Below, one piece after another: positions 27,899-37,316 of a stretch of DNA of 64,000 bases. The translations under genes were made by a program, and so were the position numbers. Positions within the stretch are counted from its first letter, which is position 1; the number at the start of each line of letters is the position of its first letter. Origin of the DNA: Anaerocolumna sedimenticola (GTDB lineage: Bacteria > Bacillota > Clostridia > Lachnospirales > Lachnospiraceae); assembly GCF_009931695.1 (NCBI RefSeq), contig NZ_CP048000.1:673501-737500 (forward strand), read 5' to 3'. Below the pieces are notes generated by a model. The model saw only the letters and a program-made list of their open reading frames with translations, made no database searches and was not told the DNA's origin.

Positions 27899-28528
27899 TT
27901 ATTCTAAAGTTCCAGTCTCCGAATTGGGGGCTTGCTCAGCTTCTTTTGTAATTACCGATTCAATGAGTTCCCATATTTCATCTCGTCCCTGTTTTGATAA
28001 AGAGGAAAACGGGATTATAATAGCAGATGCTCCTGCATTTAGTCCTTTCCGAATAGCTTTCATCTGTTTTTCTATCTGGCTTCGATTAATTTTATCTAAT
28101 TTCGTGGCAATTATAATTGGCTGATATCCTTGGTATACAATCCACTCATACATGTTCCTGTCATTTTCAGATGGGTCGTGTCGTATATCCACCAGAAGGA
28201 ATACTATTTTTAACTGTTTTGAGGTTTTTAGATATTTTTCTATCATTTTGCCCCATTTTTCTTTTAAAGCTTCCGATACTTTTGCATAACCATAACCGGG
28301 CAGGTCCACAAAATAGAGCTCGTCATTTATATTATAAAAATTAATGGTTTGTGTTTTACCAGGCTGTGCAGATGTTCTGGCATAAGCCTTACGGTTCATC
28401 AATGCATTAATCAGAGATGATTTTCCAACATTGGACTTGCCGGCAAAGGCTATTTCCATTTTATTATTTTTCGGTAATGTACTTGTTATTCCGCATACGG
28501 TTTCCAGGTTAACACTTTTTACATGCAT
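27899..28528 (-). CDS. engB: Ribosome-biogenesis GTPase EngB/YsxC
   Basis: GTPase needed for late 50S assembly. 209 residues with the G1 loop GKSNVGKS (30-37), G3 DLPGYGYAK and G4 TKLDK. The C-terminus ends in a short Gln/Pro/Glu tail. It is the last gene of the tig-clpP-clpX-lon-engB block; a family-B element lies between it and lon. The ATG at 28528 follows an AAGGACA-type site. Confidence 0.95.
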   Translation of the reverse strand: MHVKSVNLETVCGITSTLPKNNKMEIAFAGKSNVGKSSLINALMNRKAYARTSAQPGKTQTINFYNINDELYFVDLPGYGYAKVSEALKEKWGKMIEKYLKTSKQLKIVFLLVDIRHDPSENDRNMYEWIVYQGYQPIIIATKLDKINRSQIEKQMKAIRKGLNAGASAIIIPFSSLSKQGRDEIWELIESVITKEAEQAPNSETGTLE

Positions 28529-28560
28529 TTTTGTGGTGTCCTTTCCTATCTATCATTTTT

Positions 28561-28707
28561 GGTAATTGCGAAACTATGTAGTTTTGTAAATATACCATAC
28601 AATGATACGAATTTCATAGCTTCAGTTGCCCTTTGGGCAAGATTTCAGCTCTGAAATTGTATCAATTGCATGGTATATAAATCTAATTTTCTAGTTTCGC
28701 AATTACC
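28561..28707. repeat. Family B inverted-repeat element, copy 2
   Basis: 147 bp with perfect ends GGTAATTGCGAAACTA and TAGTTTCGCAATTACC. The core TTTCATAGCTTCAGTTGCCC with a GCCCTTTGGGC hairpin is nearly identical to copy 4 (39180-39326). It is intergenic between lon and engB, which are probably co-transcribed, so the mRNA would carry this fold. Confidence 0.85.
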
Positions 28708-28749
28708 TACTATCATTTTACTTATGTTATCTTTTGCACGGTTTCATTC

Positions 28750-31068
28750 TCAGCCTGCCAAGGCATGCTGTAATACTTCTTCCATCGTATTAACAAAATG
28801 AATTGTGATTCCCTCCAGGATCTCTTCGGATAATTCTTCAATATCTTTTTTATTTTGTTTTGGTACCAGAACCAATTTTATTTTAGCTGCTTTTGCCGCA
28901 AGAATTTTTTCTTTCAATCCACCGATGGGTAGAATCCGGCCGCGAAGGGTTATCTCCCCTGTCATCGCAACATCAGCCCGGACAGGTCTTTCAATAATCG
29001 CAGAAAGCATAGCGGTTGCCATGGTAATTCCTGCTGACGGACCATCTTTTGGTACTGCTCCCTCCGGAATATGAATATGAATATCATGATTTTCAAAATA
29101 ATCATTCTCAATTCCATAATCCCTACTTACGGACCTGATATAACTGATACCGGTTCTTGCCGATTCTTTCATTACATCCCCTAACTGTCCGGTTAATTCA
29201 AACTTTCCTTTACCCGGCATAACATTTACTTCAATCTGCAAGGTATCCCCGCCGACGCTTGTCCAGGCAAGACCTCTTACAATGCCAATTTCATCCGTGG
29301 TATTCGCTGTCTGAAAGGTATATTTTTCATTTCCAAGATATTTTATCAGGTTTTTATCATTAATATTAATCTTCGTACTGCCTTCCATAATAATTTCTTT
29401 AGCAGCTTTTCGGCAGATTTCACCAATTTTTCTTTCCAGATTACGTACACCGGCTTCTTTGGTATATCCGGTAATGATACGGTTTAAGGCCTTATCCGAT
29501 ATACTTAATTGTTTACGGTTCAGTCCGTTTTTACTCAACTGTTTTGCAATTAAATGTTCTTTTGCTATATGCTGTTTTTCATTTTCCGTATAGCTGGTAA
29601 CTTCAATTAATTCCATTCTATCCAGTAAAGGCCTTGGAATACTTTGTACCGAATTGGCTGTTGCTATAAACAAAACTTCCGACAGATCAACAGGTATTTC
29701 TATATAATGATCCACAAATTTATTATTCTGCTCAGAATCCAATACTTCAAGCAAGGCTGCCGAGGTATCACCTTTATAATCACTGCTTACCTTATCTATT
29801 TCATCTAATAGCATAAGAGGATTTTTTACGCCGGCGCTTTTAAGGCCGCTCACAATCCTTCCTGGTAATGCACCGATATATGTTCTTCTATGACCGCGGA
29901 TTTCTGCCTCATCCCTGACTCCGCCCAGACTGATTCTGACATATTCTTTGTTCAAAGCCCTTGCCACCGAACGGGCTATGGAAGTTTTACCTGTTCCAGG
30001 AGGTCCAACCAAACATAAAATAGGACTTTCACCTTTCTGGGTTAAGATACGTACTGCAAGAAATTCCAAAATTCTTGTTTTAACCTTAAGAAGTCCGTAA
30101 TGATCCTGGTTCAGTATTTTCTCTGCATTCTTAACATCGGTTTTATCGACTCCTGCTTTATCCCAAGGCAGAGAAAGCAAGGTCTCGATATAACCTCTGG
30201 CAACGGAGCTTTCCGATGAATTGCCGGATAAATTCTTAAAACGTTCTATTTCTTTAATTATTTTATCTTTTACTTCATCCGTTGCAATCAGGGCTTTTGC
30301 TGCCTCCAGGTAATTATCCGCATCCGTCTGGGTATTGGATTCTCCCAGTTCCTCTCTGATTACCTTAAGCTGTTCCCTTAACAGATATTCTTTCTGATTC
30401 TTATCTACTTTTTCTTTTATTTTATTTTGTAAGTCTTTCTTAATTCTTAAGATATCGATCTCTTCCGTAAGAATGACTGTTATTTTCTGGTATCTCTCAA
30501 TTAAATCCACCGCTTCGATTAGATTTTGTTTCTCTTCCACCGAAAGTGGTATGTTTATAGCTATCTGATCAATTAATTCCTGTACATCCTCCAGTTTCAT
30601 CAACTGTTTGATAACTTCTTTGCCAATCTTAGTATTCTCTATAAAATAAACTTCCAGGATATCTTTCAAGCCGCGAAGCATTGCCTTTTTTTCCGTATTG
30701 GAAATATGCTGTTCACTGGAGTCCTTTAAAAGGCCTATTTCTCCTAACAGAAACGGTTGTTCTTCAATTAAATTCTCTAATTGTGCTCTCTCCGTTCCTG
30801 AAACCAATACACGGATTACATTTCCGGGTAATTTAATAATTTGTTTCACTTCTGCTATTGTTCCTATTTGAAATAAATCATCCTGACCCGGGGTTTCTAT
30901 ATCGGAATCCCGTTGGGTTAGCAATAATACTAACTGGTCATTTTCCATGGCATTTTCTATTGCATCAATGGACATTTTACGATTTACGTCAAAATGAATC
31001 AACATGCCGGGGAGAACTGCCATTCCTCTTAAAGCTACTACGGGAACTCTCCTACTATATTCACTCAT
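28750..31068 (-). CDS. lon: ATP-dependent protease Lon
   Basis: Degrades misfolded and regulatory proteins in the cytosol. 772 residues: N-terminal substrate-binding LAN domain (about 10-205), helical linker, AAA+ domain with Walker A GPPGTGKTS and Walker B LLLDEID-like (PLMLLDEIDK), and the C-terminal Ser/Lys protease domain with catalytic Ser in KDGPSAGITMATA. The start was moved to the ATG at 31068, preceded by GTGGAGG 5 bases upstream; the earlier ATG in frame overlaps that site. clpX lies upstream with a family-A element in the gap. Confidence 0.97.
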   Translation of the reverse strand: MSEYSRRVPVVALRGMAVLPGMLIHFDVNRKMSIDAIENAMENDQLVLLLTQRDSDIETPGQDDLFQIGTIAEVKQIIKLPGNVIRVLVSGTERAQLENLIEEQPFLLGEIGLLKDSSEQHISNTEKKAMLRGLKDILEVYFIENTKIGKEVIKQLMKLEDVQELIDQIAINIPLSVEEKQNLIEAVDLIERYQKITVILTEEIDILRIKKDLQNKIKEKVDKNQKEYLLREQLKVIREELGESNTQTDADNYLEAAKALIATDEVKDKIIKEIERFKNLSGNSSESSVARGYIETLLSLPWDKAGVDKTDVKNAEKILNQDHYGLLKVKTRILEFLAVRILTQKGESPILCLVGPPGTGKTSIARSVARALNKEYVRISLGGVRDEAEIRGHRRTYIGALPGRIVSGLKSAGVKNPLMLLDEIDKVSSDYKGDTSAALLEVLDSEQNNKFVDHYIEIPVDLSEVLFIATANSVQSIPRPLLDRMELIEVTSYTENEKQHIAKEHLIAKQLSKNGLNRKQLSISDKALNRIITGYTKEAGVRNLERKIGEICRKAAKEIIMEGSTKININDKNLIKYLGNEKYTFQTANTTDEIGIVRGLAWTSVGGDTLQIEVNVMPGKGKFELTGQLGDVMKESARTGISYIRSVSRDYGIENDYFENHDIHIHIPEGAVPKDGPSAGITMATAMLSAIIERPVRADVAMTGEITLRGRILPIGGLKEKILAAKAAKIKLVLVPKQNKKDIEELSEEILEGITIHFVNTMEEVLQHALAG

Positions 31069-31129
31069 CTTTACCTCCACTTTAGTTTAGTTTAAGCCTG
31101 TCCGATCAAGGCATGTCTTATGTTAAAAA

Positions 31130-31226
31130 GGACTGCCTTAAAATGCCTTTATTAAACTTCCATAACTTCACAGTATGCGGCCCTTGAAGTTTTTTTGGAA
31201 CAGTAAAGGTATTTTAAGACAGCCCC
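31130..31226. repeat. Family A-like inverted repeat, copy 5
   Basis: About 97 bp, GGACTGCCTTAAAATGCC and GGTATTTTAAGACAGCCCC arms (one or two mismatches). The arm sequence is diverged from the GCAAAAT form of the other copies but keeps the same plan. It lies between clpX and lon within a co-oriented block. Confidence 0.6.
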
Positions 31227-31240
31227 TAGTCTATCTGTTT

Positions 31241-32536
31241 TTAGGCAATTTCGTTACTATTTTTTTTCGGTACCCGCTTTGATATCGGTTTTCTTGGTTG
31301 ATTATCCTCTGAGCTAATTAATGTAGGCAAGGTTCCACCCTCTGCAGCTTCTTTGGTAATAATACACTTCAAGATTTGTGTATCCGATGGGACTTTATAC
31401 ATGGAATCCATCATAACTGACTCCATAATTGCACGCAAACCTCTTGCTCCTGTCTTTCTCTCAAGGGAACGCTTTGCTATGACACGTATCGCTTCCTCTT
31501 CGAATTCCAGTTCCACTCCATCTAATTCAAACAGTTTTTTATACTGTTTTACGATTGCATTTCTTGGTTCCGTAAGAATACGAACTAACGCTTCTTCATC
31601 CAATAAGTCCAAAGCCACCGTAACAGGAACACGCCCTACAAATTCAGGTATTAAACCATATTTCACAAAATCCTGAGGCATTGCCTGTCTGAATAATTCT
31701 CCGATATTCTCTTTAACACTTTTGGTTATTTCCGCATTAAATCCGATTGATTTTTGTCCGATTCTTGCTTCAATTATTTTTTCCAATCCATCAAAAGCTC
31801 CGCCGCAGATAAATAGAATATTGGTCGTATCTATCTGTATAAATTCCTGGTGAGGATGCTTGCGGCCTCCTTGGGGAGGAACAGATGCAACAGTGCCTTC
31901 CAGAATTTTTAATAATGCCTGCTGCACTCCTTCGCCGGATACATCCCGGGTTATGGACGTATTTTCAGATTTTCTGGTTATTTTATCTATTTCATCAATA
32001 TAAATAATTCCGTGTTCTGCTCTTTCTACATCAAACTCAGCTGCCTGAATCAGTTTAAGAAGTATATTTTCAACATCTTCACCTACATATCCTGCTTCTG
32101 TTAAAGCAGTAGCATCGGCGATAGCGAAAGGAACATTTATAAGTTTAGCCAGGGTCTGGGCAAGAAATGTCTTACCAGAACCGGTTGGTCCTACCATAAG
32201 TATATTACTCTTCTGTAATTCCACATCCAGATCTCTGCCTGCCAATACACGTTTATAATGATTATAAACGGATACAGAGAGAACTTTTTTAGCTTCTTCC
32301 TGACCAATAACATATTGATCTAAAAAGTTCTTGATTTCAGCAGGTTTCAATAAATTAATATCTGCATCTTGGGTTGTATCTTCAAATTCTTCTTCAACAA
32401 TTTCGGAACAAATTTCAATACATTCATTGCATATATATACATTGCCCGGTCCTGCAATCAATTTTCTGACCTGATCCTGGGTTTTATTACAGAAAGAACA
32501 TCTTACCTGTTTTCTTTCATCCGCTCTGTTTGCCAC
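31241..32536 (-). CDS. clpX: ClpX ATPase subunit of ClpXP
   Basis: Unfolds proteins and feeds them to ClpP. About 431 residues from the chosen start: N-terminal Cys4 zinc domain (RCSFC...YICNEC), Walker A GPTGSGKT, Walker [10 protein letters not shown], and the C-terminal helical domain with [10 protein letters not shown]. The open frame runs 24 codons further upstream, but those codons read through the end of a family-B element and the ribosome-binding site. I therefore place the start at the GTG at 32536 with AAAGGAG 10-11 bases before it, which gives the normal family length. clpP lies upstream, separated by the family-B element. Confidence 0.94.
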   Translation of the reverse strand: MANRADERKQVRCSFCNKTQDQVRKLIAGPGNVYICNECIEICSEIVEEEFEDTTQDADINLLKPAEIKNFLDQYVIGQEEAKKVLSVSVYNHYKRVLAGRDLDVELQKSNILMVGPTGSGKTFLAQTLAKLINVPFAIADATALTEAGYVGEDVENILLKLIQAAEFDVERAEHGIIYIDEIDKITRKSENTSITRDVSGEGVQQALLKILEGTVASVPPQGGRKHPHQEFIQIDTTNILFICGGAFDGLEKIIEARIGQKSIGFNAEITKSVKENIGELFRQAMPQDFVKYGLIPEFVGRVPVTVALDLLDEEALVRILTEPRNAIVKQYKKLFELDGVELEFEEEAIRVIAKRSLERKTGARGLRAIMESVMMDSMYKVPSDTQILKCIITKEAAEGGTLPTLISSEDNQPRKPISKRVPKKNSNEIA

Positions 32537-32570
32537 TAATGTTTCATCTCCTTTCTTTTTCTCTTTATTA

Positions 32571-32737
32571 GGCAATTGCGAAACTATTTCCATTTCATAA
32601 TTTACCATACAATTAAAACGATTTCATAGCTTTAGTTGCCCTCCTGGCAGGACTCAAAACTGCTCTGACTCATGAAAGCCACTGAAGCTATGAACCAGGT
32701 ATTAGCTTTATGCTATTTTTGAGAAAATTGAATTGCC
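32571..32737. repeat. Family B inverted-repeat element, copy 3 (diverged)
   Basis: About 167 bp. The left end GGCAATTGCGAAACTATT matches the family; the right end AATTGCC is degraded. The core TTTCATAGCTTTAGTTGCCC with a CCTCCTGG loop is clear. It has an extra CATGAAAGCCACTGAAGCTATGAA stretch that pairs back on the core in part. It lies between clpP and clpX, ending 34 bp before the clpX start codon. Confidence 0.7.
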
Positions 32738-32753
32738 CGGCAATTATCAATTT

Positions 32754-33335
32754 CTATCTGCTTACGATCACGCTGTCAATGATACCATAAGCCTTGGCTT
32801 CTTCGGCACTCATATAATAGTCTCTTTCCGTATCGATCTCTATTATATCTAAAGGCTTGCCTGTATTTCCAGCAAGGATCTCGTTTAATTTCTTTTTCGT
32901 TTTTAATATATTTTCGGCTACAATTTTAATATCGGTAGCCTGACCTTTTGCACCGCCGGAAGGCTGATGAATCATAACTTCAGCGTTAGGCAGAGCAAAT
33001 CTCTTACCTTTGGTACCGCCGGCTAAAAGGAATGCCCCCATACTTGCAGCCATACCAATACAGGTAGTAGATACATCACATTTAATATAATGCATGGTAT
33101 CATAGATAGCCATACCTGCAGTAACAGAGCCACCCGGACTGTTAATATATAAATTTATGTCTTTATTAGGGTCTTCTGACTCTAAGAATAATAACTGCGC
33201 TACTATAATACTTGCAGAAACATCAGTAACTTCTTCTCCCAGAAAGATAATTCTGTCTTTTAATAATCTGGAATAGATGTCGTAGGATCTTTCACCACGG
33301 CTTGTTTGTTCAATGACATAAGGTACTAAACTCAT
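32754..33335 (-). CDS. clpP: ATP-dependent Clp protease proteolytic subunit
   Basis: Tetradecameric serine protease. 193 residues with catalytic Ser98 in [11 protein letters not shown] and His123 in [10 protein letters not shown]. The ATG at 33335 has AAAGGAGG 6 bases upstream; the 12 upstream codons in frame contain that site. It sits 54 bp after tig and before clpX. Confidence 0.97.
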   Translation of the reverse strand: MSLVPYVIEQTSRGERSYDIYSRLLKDRIIFLGEEVTDVSASIIVAQLLFLESEDPNKDINLYINSPGGSVTAGMAIYDTMHYIKCDVSTTCIGMAASMGAFLLAGGTKGKRFALPNAEVMIHQPSGGAKGQATDIKIVAENILKTKKKLNEILAGNTGKPLDIIEIDTERDYYMSAEEAKAYGIIDSVIVSR

Positions 33336-33389
33336 AGTAAATCCTCCTTTTTGTATTAGGGGTTGCCGCAAAATTAATCAGTTTGATTA

Positions 33390-34676
33390 TTAAACTTCTA
33401 CTGCTGCCTCAACAACGAAATCTACTGCTTTTTGTACTGCCATATCCATAACGATTTGTTCTTTTTCTTTTTCTCCGACTAATTCTTTTAATTTATCTAA
33501 TTCCATTTTATAAGTTTCAGCCATCTGAGTAAATTCTTTTTCCACATCATCATCGGATACAGTTATATTTTCAGCTTTTACAACAGCTTCGAGAACCAGT
33601 CTGCTTTCTATTCTCTTAAGAGCCTGCGGTCTCATCTGGTCTAATAATTGTTTGCTGTTCATACCTGTAAATTGGAAATACTGTTCAACAGTAATGCCTT
33701 GAGACTGAATTCTTTGGGCAAAATCGTCGGCCATTTGTCTTACCTGGGTTTCAATCATGGCATCCGGGATCTCCATGGTAGCATTAGCAACGACCTTTTC
33801 AATCACCTTATCTTCTTTTGCAGTTTTAGCTTCTTTTTCTTTTCTCTCTATGATTGTTGCTTTAATATCTGCTTTATATTCATCTAATGTATCAAATTCA
33901 GATACGTCCTGAGCAAATTCATCATCTAATTCCGGTAATTCCTTTGCTTTGATTTCTTTTACCTTAACTTTAAACAGTGCAGGTTTTCCTGCTAATTCAG
34001 CTGCATGATATTCTGCAGGGAAAGTTACATTTACTTCTGTCTCTTCTCCAAGGGATTTTCCGATTAATTGTTCTTCAAAGGTATCAATAAAGGAATGGGA
34101 TCCTATGGTTAAGGAGTAATCCTCTGCCTTGCCGCCTTCAAAAGGAGCACCGTCTACAAATCCTTCAAAATCAATTACTAACATATCCTTATCAGCAACA
34201 GGTCTGTCTTCCACGGTAATTACTCTGGAATTCTGATCTCTTACTTTATCAATTTCAGCTATAATTTCTTCATCTGTAACAGATACTTCAGTCTTTTCCA
34301 CTTCAATACCTTTATAATCACCTAAGGTAACTTCCGGCTTAACTGCTACTTCAGCTGTAAAAATAAATGGCTTGCCTTTTTCAATCTGTACAACATCGAT
34401 TTCAGGTCTCGAAACAATTTCTAATTTGCTTTCTTCGGCAGCTTTTTCATATGCATCCGGTATTATCAAATTAGCAGCATCTTCATAGAAAACACTTGGT
34501 CCATACATCTTTTCAATTATGGCACGAGGAGCTTTTCCTTTACGGAAGCCCTGAACATTAATTTTACCTTTATTTTTTACATAGGCTTTTTCTATTGCAG
34601 CTTCAAACTCCTCTGCAGCAGCTTCTATGGTTAGCTTCACCATATTCTTCTCTAATTTTTCTACTTGTAAACTCAT
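33390..34676 (-). CDS. tig: Trigger factor
   Basis: Ribosome-bound chaperone and prolyl isomerase. 428 residues: N-terminal ribosome-binding domain (1-110, with the signature FRKGKAPRAIIEKMYG at about 45-60), the PPIase domain (about 150-240, FEGFVDGAPFEGGKAEDYSL) and the helical C-terminal chaperone domain. The ATG at 34676 follows TAAGGAGG. First gene of the tig-clpP-clpX-lon-engB run. Confidence 0.97.
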   Translation of the reverse strand: MSLQVEKLEKNMVKLTIEAAAEEFEAAIEKAYVKNKGKINVQGFRKGKAPRAIIEKMYGPSVFYEDAANLIIPDAYEKAAEESKLEIVSRPEIDVVQIEKGKPFIFTAEVAVKPEVTLGDYKGIEVEKTEVSVTDEEIIAEIDKVRDQNSRVITVEDRPVADKDMLVIDFEGFVDGAPFEGGKAEDYSLTIGSHSFIDTFEEQLIGKSLGEETEVNVTFPAEYHAAELAGKPALFKVKVKEIKAKELPELDDEFAQDVSEFDTLDEYKADIKATIIERKEKEAKTAKEDKVIEKVVANATMEIPDAMIETQVRQMADDFAQRIQSQGITVEQYFQFTGMNSKQLLDQMRPQALKRIESRLVLEAVVKAENITVSDDDVEKEFTQMAETYKMELDKLKELVGEKEKEQIVMDMAVQKAVDFVVEAAVEV

Positions 34677-34799
34677 TTAAAATTTCCTCCTTAATATGTG
34701 AACGTATATCCTCATACGATCCAATTATTTTTCCGTCAATGTATTTTTCCCGCTATATATATTATATATATGCACCCATGGTTTAATTTTCTTCTGGAT

Positions 34800-34850
34800 A
34801 GTATTATCCTTTTGCGTGTTAAAACGCATCCCGCGGAGTGTTTTTTATCA
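34800..34850. repeat. Family D repeat, copy 1
   Basis: ATTATCCTTTTGCGTGT followed by ACGCATCCCGC. The same plan (ATTATCCTTTTGCATGT then TGCATATCCCGC) recurs at 51373-51411. Each forms a small TGC...GCA hairpin. It lies in the 280-bp gap upstream of tig. Confidence 0.45.
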
Positions 34851-34957
34851 CATAAGACGTAATTTATTATGCGGTAAAATAAGGCAGATTCCCACTCTGA
34901 CGTTTTGACATTAGTATATTATAACATAGCCATTCTGTAAATACCATAATTATTTTC

Positions 34958-36307
34958 TTAATCGTTTCTTACATGACCCTGCTGTTTTAATACTTCAACT
35001 ACACGATCCACATGAAGTTTACATAACTCATGACTCTGAGCTTCAACCATAACCCGGATAACCGGTTCCGTACCACTTTCTCTTACAAGAATACGGCCTT
35101 CATCACCAAGTTCGCTCGTCACCTGGTTTATAATTTCTTTGACTTTATTATCTTCCCTGGCCGTTTTCTTATCCTTTACCTTAACATTGACTAAAAGCTG
35201 CGGATAGATATAAACGTCTTTAATAAGATCAGAAAGTTTCATTTTCTTTTCCAGTATTACTTCCATTATTTTTAAAGACGTCAGAATTCCGTCACCTGTA
35301 GTAGCATGTTTGCTGAAAATAATATGTCCGGATTGTTCCCCACCAATAGAATGGCCATTTTCCAACATGTTCTCATACACATATTTATCACCAACGGCTG
35401 TTTTTACATAGGAAATACCTTTTTCATCCAAGGCCTTATATAAACCGATATTCGACATGATGGTAGTCACAATCGTATTATTATTAAGTTCACCGCGTTC
35501 TTTCATATAGGAACCGCAAACATATAATATTAGATCTCCATCTATAATATTACCCTTATCATCCACTGCTAAACAACGATCTGCATCTCCGTCATATGCA
35601 AATCCTATATCCAGTTGATTTTCTACCACGTATTTCTGCAGTGTTTTAATATGGGTGGAGCCGCAGCCATCATTGATATTCGTACCGTTAGGTTCATTGT
35701 TAATCGTATAGGTTTTTGCACCCAAAGCATCAAACACACCTTTTGCAATCGTAGAAGCAGATCCGTTAGCGCAATCAAGGCCTACTCTCATGCCGGAAAA
35801 AGATCTGGTAGCAAGGGAAATTAAATATCCGATATAACGGTTTCTTCCTATGTAATAGTCTGTGGTTTTACCTATCTTTTCCCTAGTGGCATATGGTATG
35901 CTTAATCCTTCACCGTCTATGTAGTTCTCAATTAATTCCTCAACTTCTGATTCTAATTTATAACCGCTTCCGTTTAAGATTTTAATTCCATTATCATAAT
36001 AAGGATTATGACTTGCCGATATCATAATTCCGCAGTCATAATTTTCACTTCTTATTAAATAGGATACACTGGGTGTACTTGTTACATGAAGCAGATAAAC
36101 ATCTGCACCGCTGGCCGTAAGTCCTGATACCAGGGCATACTCAAACATATAGCTGGAACGTCTTGTATCCTTTCCGATTACAACGTTAGCCTTACGATCT
36201 TTCCCATAATAATAACCTAAAAATCTACCAACTTTATAAGCATGTTCTACTGTCAAATCAATATTAGCTTCACCGCGAAAGCCGTCTGTACCAAAATATT
36301 TACCCAT
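34958..36307 (-). CDS. glmM: Phosphoglucosamine mutase
   Basis: Converts glucosamine-6-phosphate to glucosamine-1-phosphate for UDP-GlcNAc and cell-wall synthesis. 449 residues, four-domain alpha-D-phosphohexomutase fold. Marks: GTDGFRG at the N-terminus, the phosphoserine loop ISASHNP (Ser99), the metal loop DGDADRCLAVD, the sugar-binding GGEQSGH and the phosphate-binding RESGTEPVIRVM. GEQSG and overall layout favour GlmM over PgcA/ManB. The ATG at 36307 follows AAAGGAG. Confidence 0.95.
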   Translation of the reverse strand: MGKYFGTDGFRGEANIDLTVEHAYKVGRFLGYYYGKDRKANVVIGKDTRRSSYMFEYALVSGLTASGADVYLLHVTSTPSVSYLIRSENYDCGIMISASHNPYYDNGIKILNGSGYKLESEVEELIENYIDGEGLSIPYATREKIGKTTDYYIGRNRYIGYLISLATRSFSGMRVGLDCANGSASTIAKGVFDALGAKTYTINNEPNGTNINDGCGSTHIKTLQKYVVENQLDIGFAYDGDADRCLAVDDKGNIIDGDLILYVCGSYMKERGELNNNTIVTTIMSNIGLYKALDEKGISYVKTAVGDKYVYENMLENGHSIGGEQSGHIIFSKHATTGDGILTSLKIMEVILEKKMKLSDLIKDVYIYPQLLVNVKVKDKKTAREDNKVKEIINQVTSELGDEGRILVRESGTEPVIRVMVEAQSHELCKLHVDRVVEVLKQQGHVRND

Positions 36308-36370
36308 TTGAAGAACTCCTTTATAATCAATAATTTTTGTTTAAAATACTCTATTCATACATAACTTTTT

Positions 36371-36498
36371 TATAAATGATTAAAAAAATTCATTTATAAA
36401 ACCGGAAGAAACACGCTTTGCGAGTTTCTTCGGTTCGCGTGCGCGTTCGAATTATTGCAAACAAGCTTGCTAATTCTTACTTTGCTTTCGCGGAAATC
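36371..36498. repeat. Nested palindromes and family C repeat, copy 1
   Basis: Upstream of glmM. A perfect TATAAATGA/TCATTTATA inverted repeat (36371-36398), then a CCGGAAGAAAC / GTTTCTTC-GG stem (36402-36433), then a GC-rich GCGTGCGCG, then a 36-bp block (36462-36497) starting CAAGCTTGCTAATTC that recurs at 60749-60784 with two changes. No gene. Confidence 0.6.
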
Positions 36499-36615
36499 AT
36501 ATAACCGATTGTAACATAACCATTTAATTATGGCAACTGTTCTGCCCTCTTTCCATCTTCGTTTTTCTCTATCATATGTCTGATTAACCGTCTTTGCTCC
36601 ATATCAGTATAAAAA

Positions 36616-36686
36616 AAACATCATCTGTTATATACAGCTGGTGTTTATGTTCCCATAAAAACCAACCGTATATAAAGATGATGTTT
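36616..36686 (-). terminator. Long intrinsic terminator after the SASP gene
   Basis: A three-tier hairpin: AAACATCATCT/AGATGATGTTT, then TATATAC/GTATATA, then GGTGTTTATG/CATAAAAACC. On the minus strand it ends in a run of eight T, 86 bases beyond the SASP stop. Confidence 0.85.
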
Positions 36687-36771
36687 CAAATGATTAACTC
36701 ATGAAGCAATTATACAGCATTTGTTATATAATTTAAGCTAATCGTTTAATTCAAATCTTTTTCGCTTTAGT

Positions 36772-37014
36772 TTAGAATGAACCTAAACCGGAAGAAGAAC
36801 CCTGACCAGACATAGATTCTTCTTGTCTTCTAATCATTCGTCTTACCATTTCACCGCCAACAGAACCATTCTGCGCACTTGTTAAATCTCCGTTGTAACC
36901 TTGTTTTAAAGGTACACCAATTTCAGATGCAACTTCCATTTTGAATCTGTCAAGTGCCTCTCTAGCTTGAGGTACTTCTGATCTGTTAGAACCGCTGTTA
37001 TTGTTACTTGCCAT
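36772..37014 (-). CDS. Alpha/beta-type small acid-soluble spore protein
   Basis: An 80-residue SASP that coats and protects spore DNA. It shows the germination-protease cleavage region MEVASEIGVPL (cut expected after Glu31) and the conserved GYNGDLTSAQNGSVGGEMVRRMI. The C-terminal tail SMSGQGSSSGLGSF is a variable extension. It shows that the organism forms endospores. The ATG at 37014 follows GTGGAGG. It would be made in the forespore under sigma-G, but I could not define a clear sigma-G promoter. Confidence 0.97.
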   Translation of the reverse strand: MASNNNSGSNRSEVPQAREALDRFKMEVASEIGVPLKQGYNGDLTSAQNGSVGGEMVRRMIRRQEESMSGQGSSSGLGSF

Positions 37015-37056
37015 AATAATTCACCTCCACGATAAGATTGTTTGTATCAACTAATG

Positions 37057-37071
37057 CTTGTTTGAAACAAG
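37057..37071. promoter_or_regulatory. Perfect 15-bp palindrome upstream of the SASP gene
   Basis: CTTGTTTGAAACAAG, 43 bp upstream of the SASP start. A possible operator or part of the promoter region. The rest of the 302-bp gap (37015-37316) between the divergent SASP and symporter genes is AT-rich with no gene. Confidence 0.35.
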
Positions 37072-37316
37072 AAACCAATTGATTAAGATAAATGATTTGT
37101 TTTATGAATCAGTTATCTTAGTAATATTGTTAACAGAAGAGGGAAATTTTATTATGGTAAGTTGTGGAACTTATTTTTATTTTTAAATCTTTTTAACAGG
37201 CCAATTTATGTTAAACCTATGTTTTCTTTCAACTTAAATATTTACTTAGTATTTATTTTCATATATTGTCCCACCTGTTTCATATATTATATAGACAATA
37301 GTAATAAAGGTATATT

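Noticed and set aside
32537-32608. N-terminal extension of ClpX by 24 codons
   Set aside because: These codons read through the end of a family-B element and the ribosome-binding site, and ClpX would be longer than usual. The GTG at 32536 fits better.
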